A DNA stretch of 64,000 nt from JAFGSG01 sp964626055 (lineage in GTDB: Bacteria; Spirochaetota; UBA4802; JAFGDQ01). The DNA lies in assembly GCA_964626055.1 (NCBI GenBank), contig CAZVDF010000006.1, positions 1 to 64,000 of the forward strand. Direction: 5' to 3'. The notes under the pieces are model-generated. The model saw only the letters and a list, made by a program, of their open reading frames with translations, searched no databases and had not been told where the DNA came from. Made by a program: the position numbers and the translations under genes. Positions 8,537-18,048 of this stretch are shown here, piece by piece. Numbering within the stretch: position 1 is the stretch's first letter; every line of letters begins with the position of its first letter.

Positions 8537-9354
8537 ACAGTGCTTGGCAGCTGATAGCCGAAGCCGTGCAATATGATTTTATTCTTAAAGCGCTTGCAGT
8601 CGGGTCGTTCCTCGCTCTATCATGTTCTTTTCTGGGTATGTTCCTTGTTCTGAAAAAATGGTCTTTGATTGGAGACGGTCTTGCTCATGTTTCATTTGCA
8701 GCAGTGGCAGTGTCATTGCTGTTGTTCTCATCGCCGCTCTTGCTTACAATGCCTCTTGTTGTTGTATCTTCTTTTGTGATCTTAAAATTAAACGAGCATG
8801 CGAAGATAAGCGGCGACGCCGCAATAGGCCTCGTATCCGCGACCGCCGTATCTGTCGGAGTGCTTGTTTCAAGCGCAGGTAAGGGTTTTAACATCGACCT
8901 GTTCAGTTATCTTTTCGGCAGCATTCTTACGATCGGCGATTCGGATATTATCTTTTCCATTCTTCTCTCCGTATGCGTTATTTCAACAGTGATATTTTTT
9001 TATAACAGCCTGATGGCCGTGATTTATGATGAAGACTTTGCCGGCATAGCGGGAATTAAAACAAAGTATATTAATTATTTAATTGTAATATTAACGGCCG
9101 TAACCATAACTATCGGCATACGCATAGTCGGGACCATGCTGATTTCGAGCATGATAATTTTTCCTCCTGTAAGCGCCCTTCAGCTGGGCAGGAGTTTTAA
9201 GCAGACAATATTCATATCGGTACTGATTTCTGTTTTCTGCGTTATTTGCGGCGTGTTTTTATCATATATTATAAACATGCCTACAGGCGCGGTTATTGTT
9301 ATTCTGAATGCCGCAATATTTATATTTATTTTTCTATTTAAGAGAAGAAAATAA
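8533..9354 (+). CDS. znuB: Zinc ABC transporter permease
   Basis: This 273-residue integral membrane protein has about eight hydrophobic segments. It carries family patterns such as GMFLVLKKWSLIGDGLAHVSFAAVA near the N-terminus and GTMLISSMIIFPPVSALQL in the second half, both typical of ABC-3 metal permeases. It forms the channel that pairs with ZnuC. The ATG overlaps the znuC stop. The gene order A-C-B and close packing indicate one transcript. kdsA follows 48 bases later. Confidence 0.95.
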   Translation: MNSAWQLIAEAVQYDFILKALAVGSFLALSCSFLGMFLVLKKWSLIGDGLAHVSFAAVAVSLLLFSSPLLLTMPLVVVSSFVILKLNEHAKISGDAAIGLVSATAVSVGVLVSSAGKGFNIDLFSYLFGSILTIGDSDIIFSILLSVCVISTVIFFYNSLMAVIYDEDFAGIAGIKTKYINYLIVILTAVTITIGIRIVGTMLISSMIIFPPVSALQLGRSFKQTIFISVLISVFCVICGVFLSYIINMPTGAVIVILNAAIFIFIFLFKRRK

Positions 9355-9402
9355 CCTTTTTCTCTTTTTAAAGTGAAGGGAGCAAGCCAGGACAAATTTA
9401 GA

Positions 9403-10206
9403 ATGAACTACTGCGGATACGAAATAACAGGCAAACAAAGATTTTTTTTAACAGCAGGGCCGTGCGTGATAGAATCGCACGACATGATGCTTAAAACAGC
9501 CGAAATCCTTAAAATTATATCCGAAAGGCTGGGGCTATTTCTTATTTTTAAGTCGTCATACGATAAAGCAAACCGAAGTTCAATATCCTCCTACAGAGGT
9601 CCAGGCATCGAAAAAGGTCTGAATGTGCTGTCCGAAATTAAGAAAACGTTTAAAATACCGATTACTACCGATGTTCATACAACGGAAGAAATTAAGATGG
9701 CAGCCGGAGTTGTCGATGTTCTTCAGATACCTGCTTTCCTGTGCAGGCAGACGGATCTTCTTATAAACGCAGCAAAGACCGGGAAAACGGTAAATGTCAA
9801 GAAAGGCCAGTTTCTCGCGCCAGGAGACACTGCGAATATTATTGAAAAGCTGAAAGTCAACGGATGTAAAAGCTACGCTGTAACGGAAAGGGGATACAGC
9901 TTCGGCTATAATAATCTGGTAGTAGACATGCGGTCTTTTGGCATCATCCGTTCGCTCGGCATACCTGCGGTTTTTGACGCAACGCACTCGACCCAGCTGC
10001 CCGGCGGGGGATCTGCTTCGGGCGGGGAGAGAGAGCATATTCCACTGCTGGCGCGTGCAGCGGTTGCTTCCGGCATTGACGGTCTTTTCATGGAAGTGCA
10101 TCCCGATCCGGCGCGCGCTTTGTGCGATTCAACTAACCAGTTTTATCTCGACAAACTTGAAGAGCTGCTTAAAATTCTGATTGAAATTGACGAAATTATA
10201 AAATAA
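9403..10206 (+). CDS. kdsA: 3-deoxy-D-manno-octulosonate-8-phosphate synthase
   Basis: KdsA condenses phosphoenolpyruvate with arabinose-5-phosphate to make Kdo-8-phosphate, needed for lipid A/LPS. Signature elements are FFLTAGPCVIES, KSSYDKANRSS, RGPGIEKGLNVLSEIK, TTDVHT, QIPAFLCRQTDLL, NVKKGQFLAPGD and FDATHSTQLPGGGSASGG. I prefer ATG 9403 (267 residues); an in-frame GTG at 9373 would add ten unlike residues. An AGGA lies about 10 bases before 9403. Its presence shows an LPS-bearing outer membrane. Confidence 0.96.
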   Translation: MNYCGYEITGKQRFFLTAGPCVIESHDMMLKTAEILKIISERLGLFLIFKSSYDKANRSSISSYRGPGIEKGLNVLSEIKKTFKIPITTDVHTTEEIKMAAGVVDVLQIPAFLCRQTDLLINAAKTGKTVNVKKGQFLAPGDTANIIEKLKVNGCKSYAVTERGYSFGYNNLVVDMRSFGIIRSLGIPAVFDATHSTQLPGGGSASGGEREHIPLLARAAVASGIDGLFMEVHPDPARALCDSTNQFYLDKLEELLKILIEIDEIIK

Positions 10207-10414
10207 TCCGCGGCCAACTATCGTTAGCCAACAAACAATAGCTCCATGTCATTTTATAATAACTAAACCGGTTAACTATAAGAATGATCCAATATATAAT
10301 GATAAATATTTATAATTTTATTGATCATCTGTTAAATAAGCTGTACATTAAAATATAAATATTGCAGAAAAATTAAAACTTTAAAAATCTCTTTAAGCAA
10401 CATGGAGATACGAT

Positions 10415-10633
10415 ATGAAATTAAAAAATACGGATAAATTGGAAATTTTCGATAGAAAACTCAAAGTTAACGGCAGATCTTTTATTGTCCAATATCCTGA
10501 CGAACCCCTGTATTGCTGCACAAAAGACGGCAAACTTGGAACCCTGCTTTTCAAAGGTTGCGGCTATACGTGTCATAAATGGGAACCTGAAGAAGTAGAA
10601 GGGTATTTTTCAGATCAGGAAGAACCGTTATAA
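10415..10633 (+). CDS. Small cysteine-containing hypothetical, 72 aa
   Basis: The 72-residue product has four cysteines (YCCTK and GCGYTCHKW) in a beta-rich context and an acidic C-terminus. The Cys pairs could bind a metal, but no known zinc-ribbon spacing is matched. A GGAG sits upstream of the ATG at normal distance, which supports real translation. No family is recognised. It stands alone between kdsA and the convergent nucleoside transporter. Confidence 0.65.
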   Translation: MKLKNTDKLEIFDRKLKVNGRSFIVQYPDEPLYCCTKDGKLGTLLFKGCGYTCHKWEPEEVEGYFSDQEEPL

Positions 10634-10664
10634 TACGCTACACCACAGCAAGCAGTCTGTAGTA

Positions 10665-11909
10665 TCAGTAAATCATACCGACAACTGATCCTGTCATGCA
10701 TGTGGCCAGGGCTCCCGCCAGAATGGATTTTATTCCCAGTCCCACGATCTCCGCACGGCGCTCAGGCACCAATGCGCCCATGCCGCCGATCATAATACCG
10801 AGTGAGCCGAAATTAGCAAATCCGCACAATCCGTAGGTCATTATTAAATTCGAACGGCTGCTTAAAGCGCCTGCCGGCAGGCCAGCCAGATCCATATAAG
10901 CAAGCAACTCATTCAATACGGTCTTGGTCCCCATCAGGCTCCCGGCTGTCACGGATTCTTCCCATGGCACTCCCATAAGCCATGTAACTGGCGCAAAAAA
11001 CCAGCCGGATATGCGCTGCATTGTCAACGCCTGCCCGCCGACACTCGGCAGCAGGCCCAGGATCGAATTAACAAGATATACCATAGCAACAAGAACGATC
11101 AGCATGGCGATAATGCTGATGAGCAGCTGCATGCCTTCCAGAGTTCCGCGGGTTATGGCATCCATAACTCCGCGAGCGTCCTGTTTAATTTCAATCTTAC
11201 CGCTCGAAGGCTTTCCCAATTCAGGCACCATTAATTTTGCAGTCACAACCGATGCCGGCGCGCTCAACAAAGATGCGACAAGCAAATGCCCAAGCACGTC
11301 CGGGATTACAGGCTGAAGAATATTTGCGTAAAGCACCATAACGGTACCGGCAATACCTGCCATACCGGAAACCATTATCAAAAACAGTTCGCTGCGGCTG
11401 ATGTGTAACAGATAAGGCTTAACCAGAAGCGGCGCCTCTACCATCCCCACAAAAATGTTCACGGTTGCGCCAAAACCTTCCACCCCGCCGATGCCCATGG
11501 CACGCTGAAGGAACCATGCAAATCCCCTTACAACAAAAGGTAATATCTTCCAGTAAAACAGCAGGGAGGATATCGCGCTTACTACCAGTACCAGTGGCAG
11601 ACCCTGAAAAGCCAGAATATAACTTACTCCGGGATGTTTCTCAACAAATGGCAATGGTGCTCCGCCAAGGTATCCGAACACCATGGAAGTTCCTGCCTGC
11701 GCGGCTGCCGATAGAGCCAGTACAGCCTGGTTCAACCAGGAGAACACTGCCCGGCTTGCAGGCAGCTTAATCAGCAGCAGCGCCAGGATTACCTGAAGCG
11801 TCATGCCGCAGATGACCGCCTGCCAGTTCACTTTGCGGTGATTTTCGGAAAACAGCCATGCAATAAACGCTAAAGCTATAAAACCTAAAATACTCTGTGC
11901 CAATAACAT
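10665..11909 (-). CDS. NupC-type concentrative nucleoside transporter
   Basis: The 414-residue inner membrane protein has many hydrophobic segments. It shows typical CNT-family stretches: GFGATVNIFVGMVEAPLLVKPYL, a Gly/Ala-rich GMAGIAGTVMVLYA, GTKTVLNELLAYMDL, and GLCGFANFGSLGIMIGGMGALVPERR. These proteins import nucleosides with sodium or protons. The gene is visibly richer in G and C than its neighbours (some 60-base lines exceed 60 percent GC), which suggests acquisition from another lineage. It is not co-directional with close partners, and the stop at 10665 is about 30 bases from the convergent gene. Confidence 0.93.
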   Translation of the reverse strand: MLLAQSILGFIALAFIAWLFSENHRKVNWQAVICGMTLQVILALLLIKLPASRAVFSWLNQAVLALSAAAQAGTSMVFGYLGGAPLPFVEKHPGVSYILAFQGLPLVLVVSAISSLLFYWKILPFVVRGFAWFLQRAMGIGGVEGFGATVNIFVGMVEAPLLVKPYLLHISRSELFLIMVSGMAGIAGTVMVLYANILQPVIPDVLGHLLVASLLSAPASVVTAKLMVPELGKPSSGKIEIKQDARGVMDAITRGTLEGMQLLISIIAMLIVLVAMVYLVNSILGLLPSVGGQALTMQRISGWFFAPVTWLMGVPWEESVTAGSLMGTKTVLNELLAYMDLAGLPAGALSSRSNLIMTYGLCGFANFGSLGIMIGGMGALVPERRAEIVGLGIKSILAGALATCMTGSVVGMIY

Positions 11910-11941
11910 AAGTCTTTACCGCTGTCGATGACTATTGTTTA

Positions 11942-13786
11942 TTATATTGACGGATCCGTCTCTGACGAGTTATTTATACGAAAGAAAGCGGAAATTTTTT
12001 TCAATTGATCAGCCTGTGCGGAAAATTCTTCACTTGTTGCGGCTATTTCTTCTGTAGTCGACGCGTTCTGCTGGATCTCATTTTGCAGGCTTTCGATAGC
12101 TTTTGATATCTGTTCAATGCCTCTGGCCTGCTCCGAGCTTGCCACATTAATTTCCTGCACCAGCCCGGAAGTTCTTTTAATCTGTGGCACGATTTTTTCT
12201 ATTTGTTCGCCGGCTTCGTTGGCAATTTGAAGGCTTTTAACGGTTATTTCGCTGATTACCTTGGCAGCCTCAGAACTTTTTCCTGCGAGATTTCTGATCT
12301 CGTTTGCTACAACTGCGAATCCTTTGCCTGATTCGCCCGCCCGCGCGGCTTCGATAGCAGCATTAAGTGCCAGCATATTTGTCTGGTCTGCGATTCCTTC
12401 AATTACGCCTATGTTCTCTGAAATGCTCTTCATAGCTTCCACTGTATTTATTACCGCAGTTCCGCCAACTTCCGCATCCTTTGCGGCGATGTCGGAAATG
12501 GACGCAGTCTCTCCCGCATTATCGGCATTCTGGGCAACTGACGAATTGATTTCCTCTATCGAACTCGAAATTTCTTCGATGCTTGCCGCCTGCTGGTTCG
12601 CGCTTAATGCCATACGCTGGGAGCCTTCGCTCATTTCCTTACTGCCTGCAGCCACCTGATTTGATGCATTCTGAACGCTTGTAACAAAGTCGGTAATGTT
12701 TTTAACGCTGAGCTGCATAGATTTCAAAATAATATCTTCTTCGGAACGGGGTTCAATCTGAATATTAAGATTTCCTTTCGAAATATTCATTGCGGTTTCG
12801 GTTACTTTTTTCATGGAATCGATAAGTGAATTAACATTATCCGTAAATCTTTTAAAATCACCTTTAAATTCACCGGTTATCATCTCAGGAATGGCTCCTT
12901 TTGCGATAACAGCTATATGACGCGCGGAGATGCTCATCGGCAATATAAACGCATCGACAAGTTTATTTATCTGTTTTAATATTGGGATAAAATCGGGCAA
13001 AAAAATTTTCCCCGGATCGATCCTTGATGTAAAGTCGCCTTCCATTATATAATTTATTGAAGCCGAGCTATTTTCCAGGAGATTTTTGATACCTCTATTG
13101 ATCACACGAAAGATCAGAATAATTGGAAATAATATGCCGATTATTATCCCGAATATCGAACTTATAAAAGCAGTCCACAAAATCAACTCTCCGGATTCTT
13201 TTGCGCTCTGCGCTTTTTCTTTATATTCCCGCATTAAAATATTATTTATGCTCGCCAGTTCATCATATATATTAATTCCTTTAACTTTCTTTTGCGCGGC
13301 AATCTGGCTGCCGGCGTAATTTTTATCGGTTTTTGACAATACAGCCAATTCCTTGCTGAATTGCAGATACTCCGGTATGTGCGTTTTTAACGAACCGATC
13401 ATCTTTAATATTTCATCGTTTTTAATTTCTTTCTCTATATCATCCAGAGCAGCCATGAAAGATGTATTATACGAATCGAATATGGCATTTACATCGGCAT
13501 CCATGTTCCTGTAAAATTTGTCATCCTTTTCATTCAGCATAATCTGCATCTGGCTGAATCTTTTTTCAATCTCCTTTACCGCTACAGTGTTGCTGAATTG
13601 AATATTGTTAGACTGAATTGTATCGTTTAGCTCCCTGAGCCCGAAAATCTGAATCCCTATTATTATTATAAATATTAAAATCAATATTATGAAAAAAAGC
13701 GAAATTTTGCTGCCAATCGATCTATGCTCCCATTTTTTAATAATCCTGCTAAAAGCGTGATTATTTATTTTGTTCTTAAAATTCAT
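11942..13786 (-). CDS. Methyl-accepting chemotaxis protein
   Basis: The product has 614 residues. TM1 is at about 28-50. A helical periplasmic sensor of about 150 residues (four-helix-bundle type) follows, then TM2 at about 205-228. A HAMP-like linker, a second HAMP-like segment (ISKGNLNIQIEPRSEED) and the cytoplasmic signalling hairpin come next. The tip sequence IEGIADQTNMLALNAAIEAARAG and GKGFAVVANEIRNLAG is diagnostic. It would transmit a ligand signal to CheW/CheA. The gene lies downstream of dctM on the same strand, separated by a hairpin, so its ligand could relate to the TRAP substrate; that is speculation. Confidence 0.96.
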   Translation of the reverse strand: MNFKNKINNHAFSRIIKKWEHRSIGSKISLFFIILILIFIIIIGIQIFGLRELNDTIQSNNIQFSNTVAVKEIEKRFSQMQIMLNEKDDKFYRNMDADVNAIFDSYNTSFMAALDDIEKEIKNDEILKMIGSLKTHIPEYLQFSKELAVLSKTDKNYAGSQIAAQKKVKGINIYDELASINNILMREYKEKAQSAKESGELILWTAFISSIFGIIIGILFPIILIFRVINRGIKNLLENSSASINYIMEGDFTSRIDPGKIFLPDFIPILKQINKLVDAFILPMSISARHIAVIAKGAIPEMITGEFKGDFKRFTDNVNSLIDSMKKVTETAMNISKGNLNIQIEPRSEEDIILKSMQLSVKNITDFVTSVQNASNQVAAGSKEMSEGSQRMALSANQQAASIEEISSSIEEINSSVAQNADNAGETASISDIAAKDAEVGGTAVINTVEAMKSISENIGVIEGIADQTNMLALNAAIEAARAGESGKGFAVVANEIRNLAGKSSEAAKVISEITVKSLQIANEAGEQIEKIVPQIKRTSGLVQEINVASSEQARGIEQISKAIESLQNEIQQNASTTEEIAATSEEFSAQADQLKKISAFFRINNSSETDPSI

Positions 13787-13870
13787 AGATTACCTCATAT
13801 ACAGGATTTATAATTTATATAATAGGGATTATATACAATTATCGACATGATTGCAATGATATAATTAACA

Positions 13871-13933
13871 AAATCCTCTCCGCCGAGATCTGATGCAGGA
13901 AAATTGTTTATCTCGGCTTTTTGGAGAGGATTT
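13871..13933 (-). terminator. Hairpin between dctM and the chemoreceptor gene
   Basis: Outer arms AAATCCTCTCC (13871-13881) and GGAGAGGATTT (13923-13933) pair perfectly, with an inner pairing of GCCGAGAT and ATCTCGGC. It follows the dctM stop on the minus strand and ends in a T-containing run, so it probably ends the TRAP operon transcript. Confidence 0.75.
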
Positions 13934-13962
13934 AATGAATAATAATACGGAGAATAATTTTT

Positions 13963-15267
13963 CTATTTCATGAGCACAGAAGGTAAATAAGTTGCTATCT
14001 GTGGGAAAATGAACAATAATATAACTGTTATAATCAAGGAAATAAGAAACGGATACACCCCGCTATATATCGTTTTTAACGGCACTTTTGTAATGTTCTT
14101 AACAATGAACACCGGCATGGCCATGGGAGGAATTATTGCGCCTATGCCAATTGTTATAGCAACCATGATGCAGGCCCAGATAGGATCAAATCCCAGCTTG
14201 ATGAATATGGGATAAAATATCGGCGTTGCCAGGATCATGAATGCAAGGTCGTCAATAAATGATCCGCCGAAAACATAGATGAGAAGTATTATTATCATTA
14301 TGATATTGCGGTTGAAAGGAAGACTTACGGACCATCCGGCAATTGTGGCTGGTATACTGGTAACAGTCAGAAAATGACCGAATACGATAGAGGCAGCAAC
14401 CAGCATAAGAACCATACAGGATGTACGCAGAGATTCCTGGAATGATCTCCGGAAATCTTTTAAACCCATATCTCTTTTAATTATGCTTAAAATAAAGATA
14501 GAAAATGCCCCGACGCTTCCGGCCTCTGTGGGAGTGAAAAAGCCGCGCATCAATCCGATAATCATTATTAAAAAGATTAATATCGGCCACATTACCGACG
14601 GCAGACTGGTAAATCTCTCTTTCCACGAAAACCGTTCTTCGCATTTCGGCCCGATTTCGGGATTTATACGCGCCCATCCGAAAATAACAACTGCGTAGAA
14701 AAAAGCTATTATTAATCCGGGGAATATACCGGCAAGAAAAAGCTTCCCAATCGATTCCTGTGTCTGAATGCCCAGAACTATAAGAATCGTACTTGGAGGA
14801 AGAAGCGTTCCCAGAGCGCCCAGCGATGCGACAATTCCTGTCGATAATTTCTGGCTGTATTTGAACTTGTCCATTTCAGGCACTGCTACGCTTGCAAAAG
14901 TCGCAGATGTTGCAAGCAATGAGCCGCAAATCGCCTTAAATATAGTACCTCCGACCACGGTTGCAATGCCGAGTCCGCCTGCGATATGGCCCAGGAATTT
15001 ATGAGCCGCGTCATAAAGCTTTCGTGCAAGGCCTGCATTAAAAGCGATCTGCCCCATTAAAACAAACAGCGGCACTACAGTCAGAGAGTAGCTTTCCAGC
15101 TGTTCATAAAAATCATTGGCCAGTGAATTCAGGGCTGCACCCGGAGACGCAACAAGGCAGTATCCGCCAATACCGATAACAGTCATTATAATAAAAAGTT
15201 CCATGCCTGTCAGAAATAATCCCAGTAAAATAACCAGTCCGATAACACCTATAGTAATCTCATTCAT
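13963..15267 (-). CDS. dctM: TRAP transporter large permease subunit
   Basis: The 434-residue protein has about 12 hydrophobic segments of the DctM/SiaM family. Typical stretches are GTIFKAICGSLLATSATFASVAVPEM, LGTLLPPSTILIVLG, FFTPTEAGSVGAF and a C-terminal GIGAIIPPMAMPVFIV. It moves an organic-acid-like substrate with sodium, receiving it from the periplasmic DctP. The start overlaps the dctQ stop by four bases, so the two membrane subunits are coupled. The substrate cannot be read from the sequence. Confidence 0.95.
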   Translation of the reverse strand: MNEITIGVIGLVILLGLFLTGMELFIIMTVIGIGGYCLVASPGAALNSLANDFYEQLESYSLTVVPLFVLMGQIAFNAGLARKLYDAAHKFLGHIAGGLGIATVVGGTIFKAICGSLLATSATFASVAVPEMDKFKYSQKLSTGIVASLGALGTLLPPSTILIVLGIQTQESIGKLFLAGIFPGLIIAFFYAVVIFGWARINPEIGPKCEERFSWKERFTSLPSVMWPILIFLIMIIGLMRGFFTPTEAGSVGAFSIFILSIIKRDMGLKDFRRSFQESLRTSCMVLMLVAASIVFGHFLTVTSIPATIAGWSVSLPFNRNIIMIIILLIYVFGGSFIDDLAFMILATPIFYPIFIKLGFDPIWACIMVAITIGIGAIIPPMAMPVFIVKNITKVPLKTIYSGVYPFLISLIITVILLFIFPQIATYLPSVLMK

Positions 15268-15749
15268 TTTGCTTCCTCACTTTTGAAAATTTTAAAAATG
15301 TCAGTTAATAATGTAAAAGCTTCTATTGCAAAACAAAATGATAATACATATGCAACCGGATAATACGGGACGTGGAGAGTCATCGATACTTCACCGGATC
15401 TATACAGGGTAGTGGCTTTTACAAATAATGTATAGGATAGTATAACTATTGTAATTATACCGATTATTCTCGTTGCTATAAAAAAAGAATTTTTTATCGC
15501 GGATGAACGATTCTCAATCATAAAATCGACAAAAACATGTCCTCTGTCCCATGATGTCTGCGGGACGGAGAATCCGACAATAAGCGCTCCAATCATTGAA
15601 ACCAGTTCATAGGTGCCTAAAATGGGGCTGCCAAATGACCTGAGTATTACATCAGAAACTGTCAGCATCATCATAAAAAAAAGTAAAAATTCTGATATTG
15701 AATTCAGCCAATAGTTAATTTTTTTAAATATTTTAATAAATACTTTCAT
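15264..15749 (-). CDS. dctQ: TRAP transporter small permease subunit
   Basis: The 161-residue protein has four predicted membrane helices and the DctQ-family pattern TVSDVILRSFGSPILGTYELVSMIGALIVGFSVP near helix 2. It pairs with DctM. An AAGGAGG ribosome-binding site lies directly upstream of the ATG. The gap to dctP (203 bases) contains a strong hairpin, while its stop overlaps the dctM start. Confidence 0.92.
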   Translation of the reverse strand: MKVFIKIFKKINYWLNSISEFLLFFMMMLTVSDVILRSFGSPILGTYELVSMIGALIVGFSVPQTSWDRGHVFVDFMIENRSSAIKNSFFIATRIIGIITIVILSYTLFVKATTLYRSGEVSMTLHVPYYPVAYVLSFCFAIEAFTLLTDIFKIFKSEEAK

Positions 15750-15909
15750 TCGTCCTCCTTCTTCAGAAAAACAATTCCTTCTATGGACTTTTATAGTTTA
15801 AAATTTTTCATAGCTATTCATTATAAATATCGCCTGTCTGACGAATGGGATAGCTAAATAATTACAAAAATAAATCATATAATATTCAACAAAATAATAT
15901 GCTCGATAA

Positions 15910-15944
15910 AAAAAATGACGGAGTATTTTACTCCGTCATTTTTT
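15910..15944 (-). terminator. Strong hairpin between dctP and dctQM
   Basis: Sixteen paired bases, AAAAAATGACGGAGTA (15910-15925) with its complement (15929-15944), enclose a 3-base loop. T/A runs flank both sides, so it can work as an intrinsic terminator in either direction. It lies directly after the dctP stop and before dctQ on the minus strand. Partial termination here would give more binding protein than permease. Confidence 0.88.
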
Positions 15945-15952
15945 ATTTATTG

Positions 15953-16978
15953 TTATTTTGCGTTCTTTTTCAGATACTCGCGGGCAAACTTAACAACCTG
16001 ATCGCCCGGAAGCCCTTTTTGCTTCATCTTGGCTATATATTCGTCGAACATCGGTTCCACTTTCGCTTTCCATCTGGCATGCTCCTGAGCCGGCAGAGTA
16101 ATTATCTGGTTTCCTCTTTTTTTGCAGAAATCTTTTCCCTGAAGATCCCATTTATCCCAGAGTTTACCGTGATAATCTATCCATTCCTTATTAAGCTTTT
16201 CAATGATCTTCTGATCTGCGGCAGGTATGCTTGCCCATTTTGCTTTGTTCATTGATACGATGAATACGGCGGTATAGGAAACACCGAATGTTTCAGTCGT
16301 ATATTTAACTACTTCGCCTATTTTCCAGCCTAAAAGCGGTTCATACGAGCCTATTGTTCCGTCTGTGACCCCTTTGGAAATCGCATCGTAAGCTTCCTGC
16401 ATAGGCATGGCAACAGGAACTCCGCCCAGAAGAGTGACTAACCTTGCAGCCGTTCCGGATACGCGTATCTTCAGCCCCTTAACATCCTCAAGCTTTCTTA
16501 TCGGTTTGGATCTTGTTGAAAAGAAAGTCGGGCCCTGGCCGTGAAAGTACATGACCTTTACTTCGTCAAATTCTTTTGGTTTGAATTTTTCGTAATATGC
16601 ATTCATTAATCTTGTAGCAACTAATCCGCTAGGTATACCCAGAGGATAATCCAAAACTTCAGTTAAAGGGAATTTACCTACTGAATATCCGATTATATGA
16701 TTGCTGACATCGGCCACACCCTGTACAACGCTGTCGTACATCTGCGGAGGTGAATTAAGAGTCGCCCCTGGGAAGTAAGTAATTTTGATCCGGCCTTTTG
16801 TTCTCTTTTCAAGCTCTTTGCACCATTCTTCCAGAACTATGGAATTTCCACCGGTAGCCGGGAACTGGTTTGAAAATTTGAGAGTAATGACTTTTCCCTG
16901 AGCATTGCCTGCTGTAGCGAACATACATACAGCGGAAAAGACAAACATCAATAAAATGTATCTGGTAAAACGCTTCAT
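15953..16978 (-). CDS. dctP: TRAP transporter substrate-binding protein
   Basis: The 341-residue periplasmic protein has a signal peptide (about residues 1-26, ending near GNAQG). DctP-family features follow: LKFSNQFPATGGNSIVLEEWCKELEKRT, the Arg-containing ligand loop KIRVSGTAARLVTLLGGVPVAMPMQEAYDAI, and GVTDGTIGSYEPLLGWKIGEV. It delivers substrate to DctQM. The conserved Arg in KIRV suggests a carboxylate ligand. The gene is first in its operon, followed by a hairpin. Confidence 0.95.
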   Translation of the reverse strand: MKRFTRYILLMFVFSAVCMFATAGNAQGKVITLKFSNQFPATGGNSIVLEEWCKELEKRTKGRIKITYFPGATLNSPPQMYDSVVQGVADVSNHIIGYSVGKFPLTEVLDYPLGIPSGLVATRLMNAYYEKFKPKEFDEVKVMYFHGQGPTFFSTRSKPIRKLEDVKGLKIRVSGTAARLVTLLGGVPVAMPMQEAYDAISKGVTDGTIGSYEPLLGWKIGEVVKYTTETFGVSYTAVFIVSMNKAKWASIPAADQKIIEKLNKEWIDYHGKLWDKWDLQGKDFCKKRGNQIITLPAQEHARWKAKVEPMFDEYIAKMKQKGLPGDQVVKFAREYLKKNAK

Positions 16979-17402
16979 AAAACCTCCTTAATATTTAAAT
17001 AATTAATATTTTGATGAAGATATATCATCAACAGGATGCAGGAGTTATTAATTTCGCCCGCATCCAAATGTGCTATTTAATAACCTAAGTAGTAATATGA
17101 CAACGATTAATTACCGTATAAATGGAATATCTATACCTGATATGCAATGAATTTATAATAGCTAATTTTGTCAATATAATTAGCAGTGAAAAATAAGTAT
17201 TAAATTTGTCAATTAAAATAATATATTAATATAATAACTAGTTATAATTATAACAAGATCAATTTAATAGAAGTTGATCATAATTTGCTAATTTTATTTT
17301 AAAACAATCTCTCATCGATTGAAAATAAATTTGACTTAAAATCTAAAATGCACTAAAATTGTAGCCATATTTCATCAAAAGTGATCAATTAAAGGGGTAC
17401 AG
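16979..17402. other. Divergent AT-rich intergenic region
   Basis: This 424-base gap separates divergent dctP and the gene at 17403. It contains a promoter for the right-hand gene (17331-17359), a 14-base palindrome GTTATAATTATAAC (17241-17254) and a spaced pair GATCAA / TTGATC (17258-17279). Either could be an operator. I see no coding region. Confidence 0.6.
17331..17359 (+). promoter_or_regulatory. Promoter of the CsgG-like lipoprotein gene
   Basis: TTGACT (17331-17336), a 17-base spacer and TAAAAT (17354-17359) form a good sigma70-type promoter. They lie 43 bases before the start codon at 17403, which is preceded by AAAGGGG. Confidence 0.65.
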
Positions 17403-18020
17403 ATGTTAAAAAATTTAAATCCAATGTTCATCTTTTGTGTCATTTTAAGTCTTGCCGGCTGTTCCAGTCTGGATGTTGCTGTTTCGAATAAATTAAACAC
17501 GCAGAAAAAAATCGAAAAAGTTGTCGTTTTCCCGTTTCAAATCGAAGGAACAAAATGCGGATCTGAATTTGCAGATGCGGTTTCGCATCAGTTTGTTAAA
17601 TCAGGAAAAATTGACGTTGTTGAAAGAGAAGCGCTCGATAAACTTATTAATGAAGAAAAGCTTTCTTTGAGCGGTTTAATCGACGAAACAAAAGCAGCAG
17701 CGATAGGGAAAAAACTCGGTGTTGATGCCATAATTCTCGGGCGCGGTACTGCCGAACAGATAAAAAATTACAACTGCATTAAGTCGTTTTCATTGAGAGT
17801 GATTAGCGTTGAAACCGGCTCGCTTTTAATTACCATACGTATGGCAGAAGGCAAAAATCCGACCTATGACGATCTGGCAAAAGATATGGTCTCTGAGATA
17901 ATGGAAGCTATGGATCAAGTTGAGAATAAAAATAAATCCGGTGAAAAATCTAAAGAAGCCGACAACAAAGCCAGCAATACCACGGCTGTAAAACCATCAG
18001 AGCCCGTGCTGGCAAAATAG
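17403..18020 (+). CDS. CsgG-like outer-membrane lipoprotein
   Basis: The 205-residue product has a lipoprotein signal ending LSLAGC (Cys20). A CsgG-type domain follows: KKIEKVVVFPFQIEG, then FADAVSHQFVKSGKIDVVEREALDKLINEEKLSLSGLIDETKAAAIGKKLGVDAIILGRGT. The last 40 residues are a charged Lys/Asn/Ser tail. CsgG relatives form or assist outer-membrane secretion or LPS assembly channels, but this one is shorter than CsgG (about 260 residues), so pore formation is doubtful. It is monocistronic with its own promoter. Confidence 0.88.
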   Translation: MLKNLNPMFIFCVILSLAGCSSLDVAVSNKLNTQKKIEKVVVFPFQIEGTKCGSEFADAVSHQFVKSGKIDVVEREALDKLINEEKLSLSGLIDETKAAAIGKKLGVDAIILGRGTAEQIKNYNCIKSFSLRVISVETGSLLITIRMAEGKNPTYDDLAKDMVSEIMEAMDQVENKNKSGEKSKEADNKASNTTAVKPSEPVLAK

Positions 18021-18048
18021 AATGTATCATTGTCTTAAGCAAGTACCG

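Noticed and set aside
9580..10101. Long open frame antisense to kdsA
   Set aside because: The kdsA product is full length with all family motifs; the antisense frame encodes nothing recognisable and has no ribosome-binding site.
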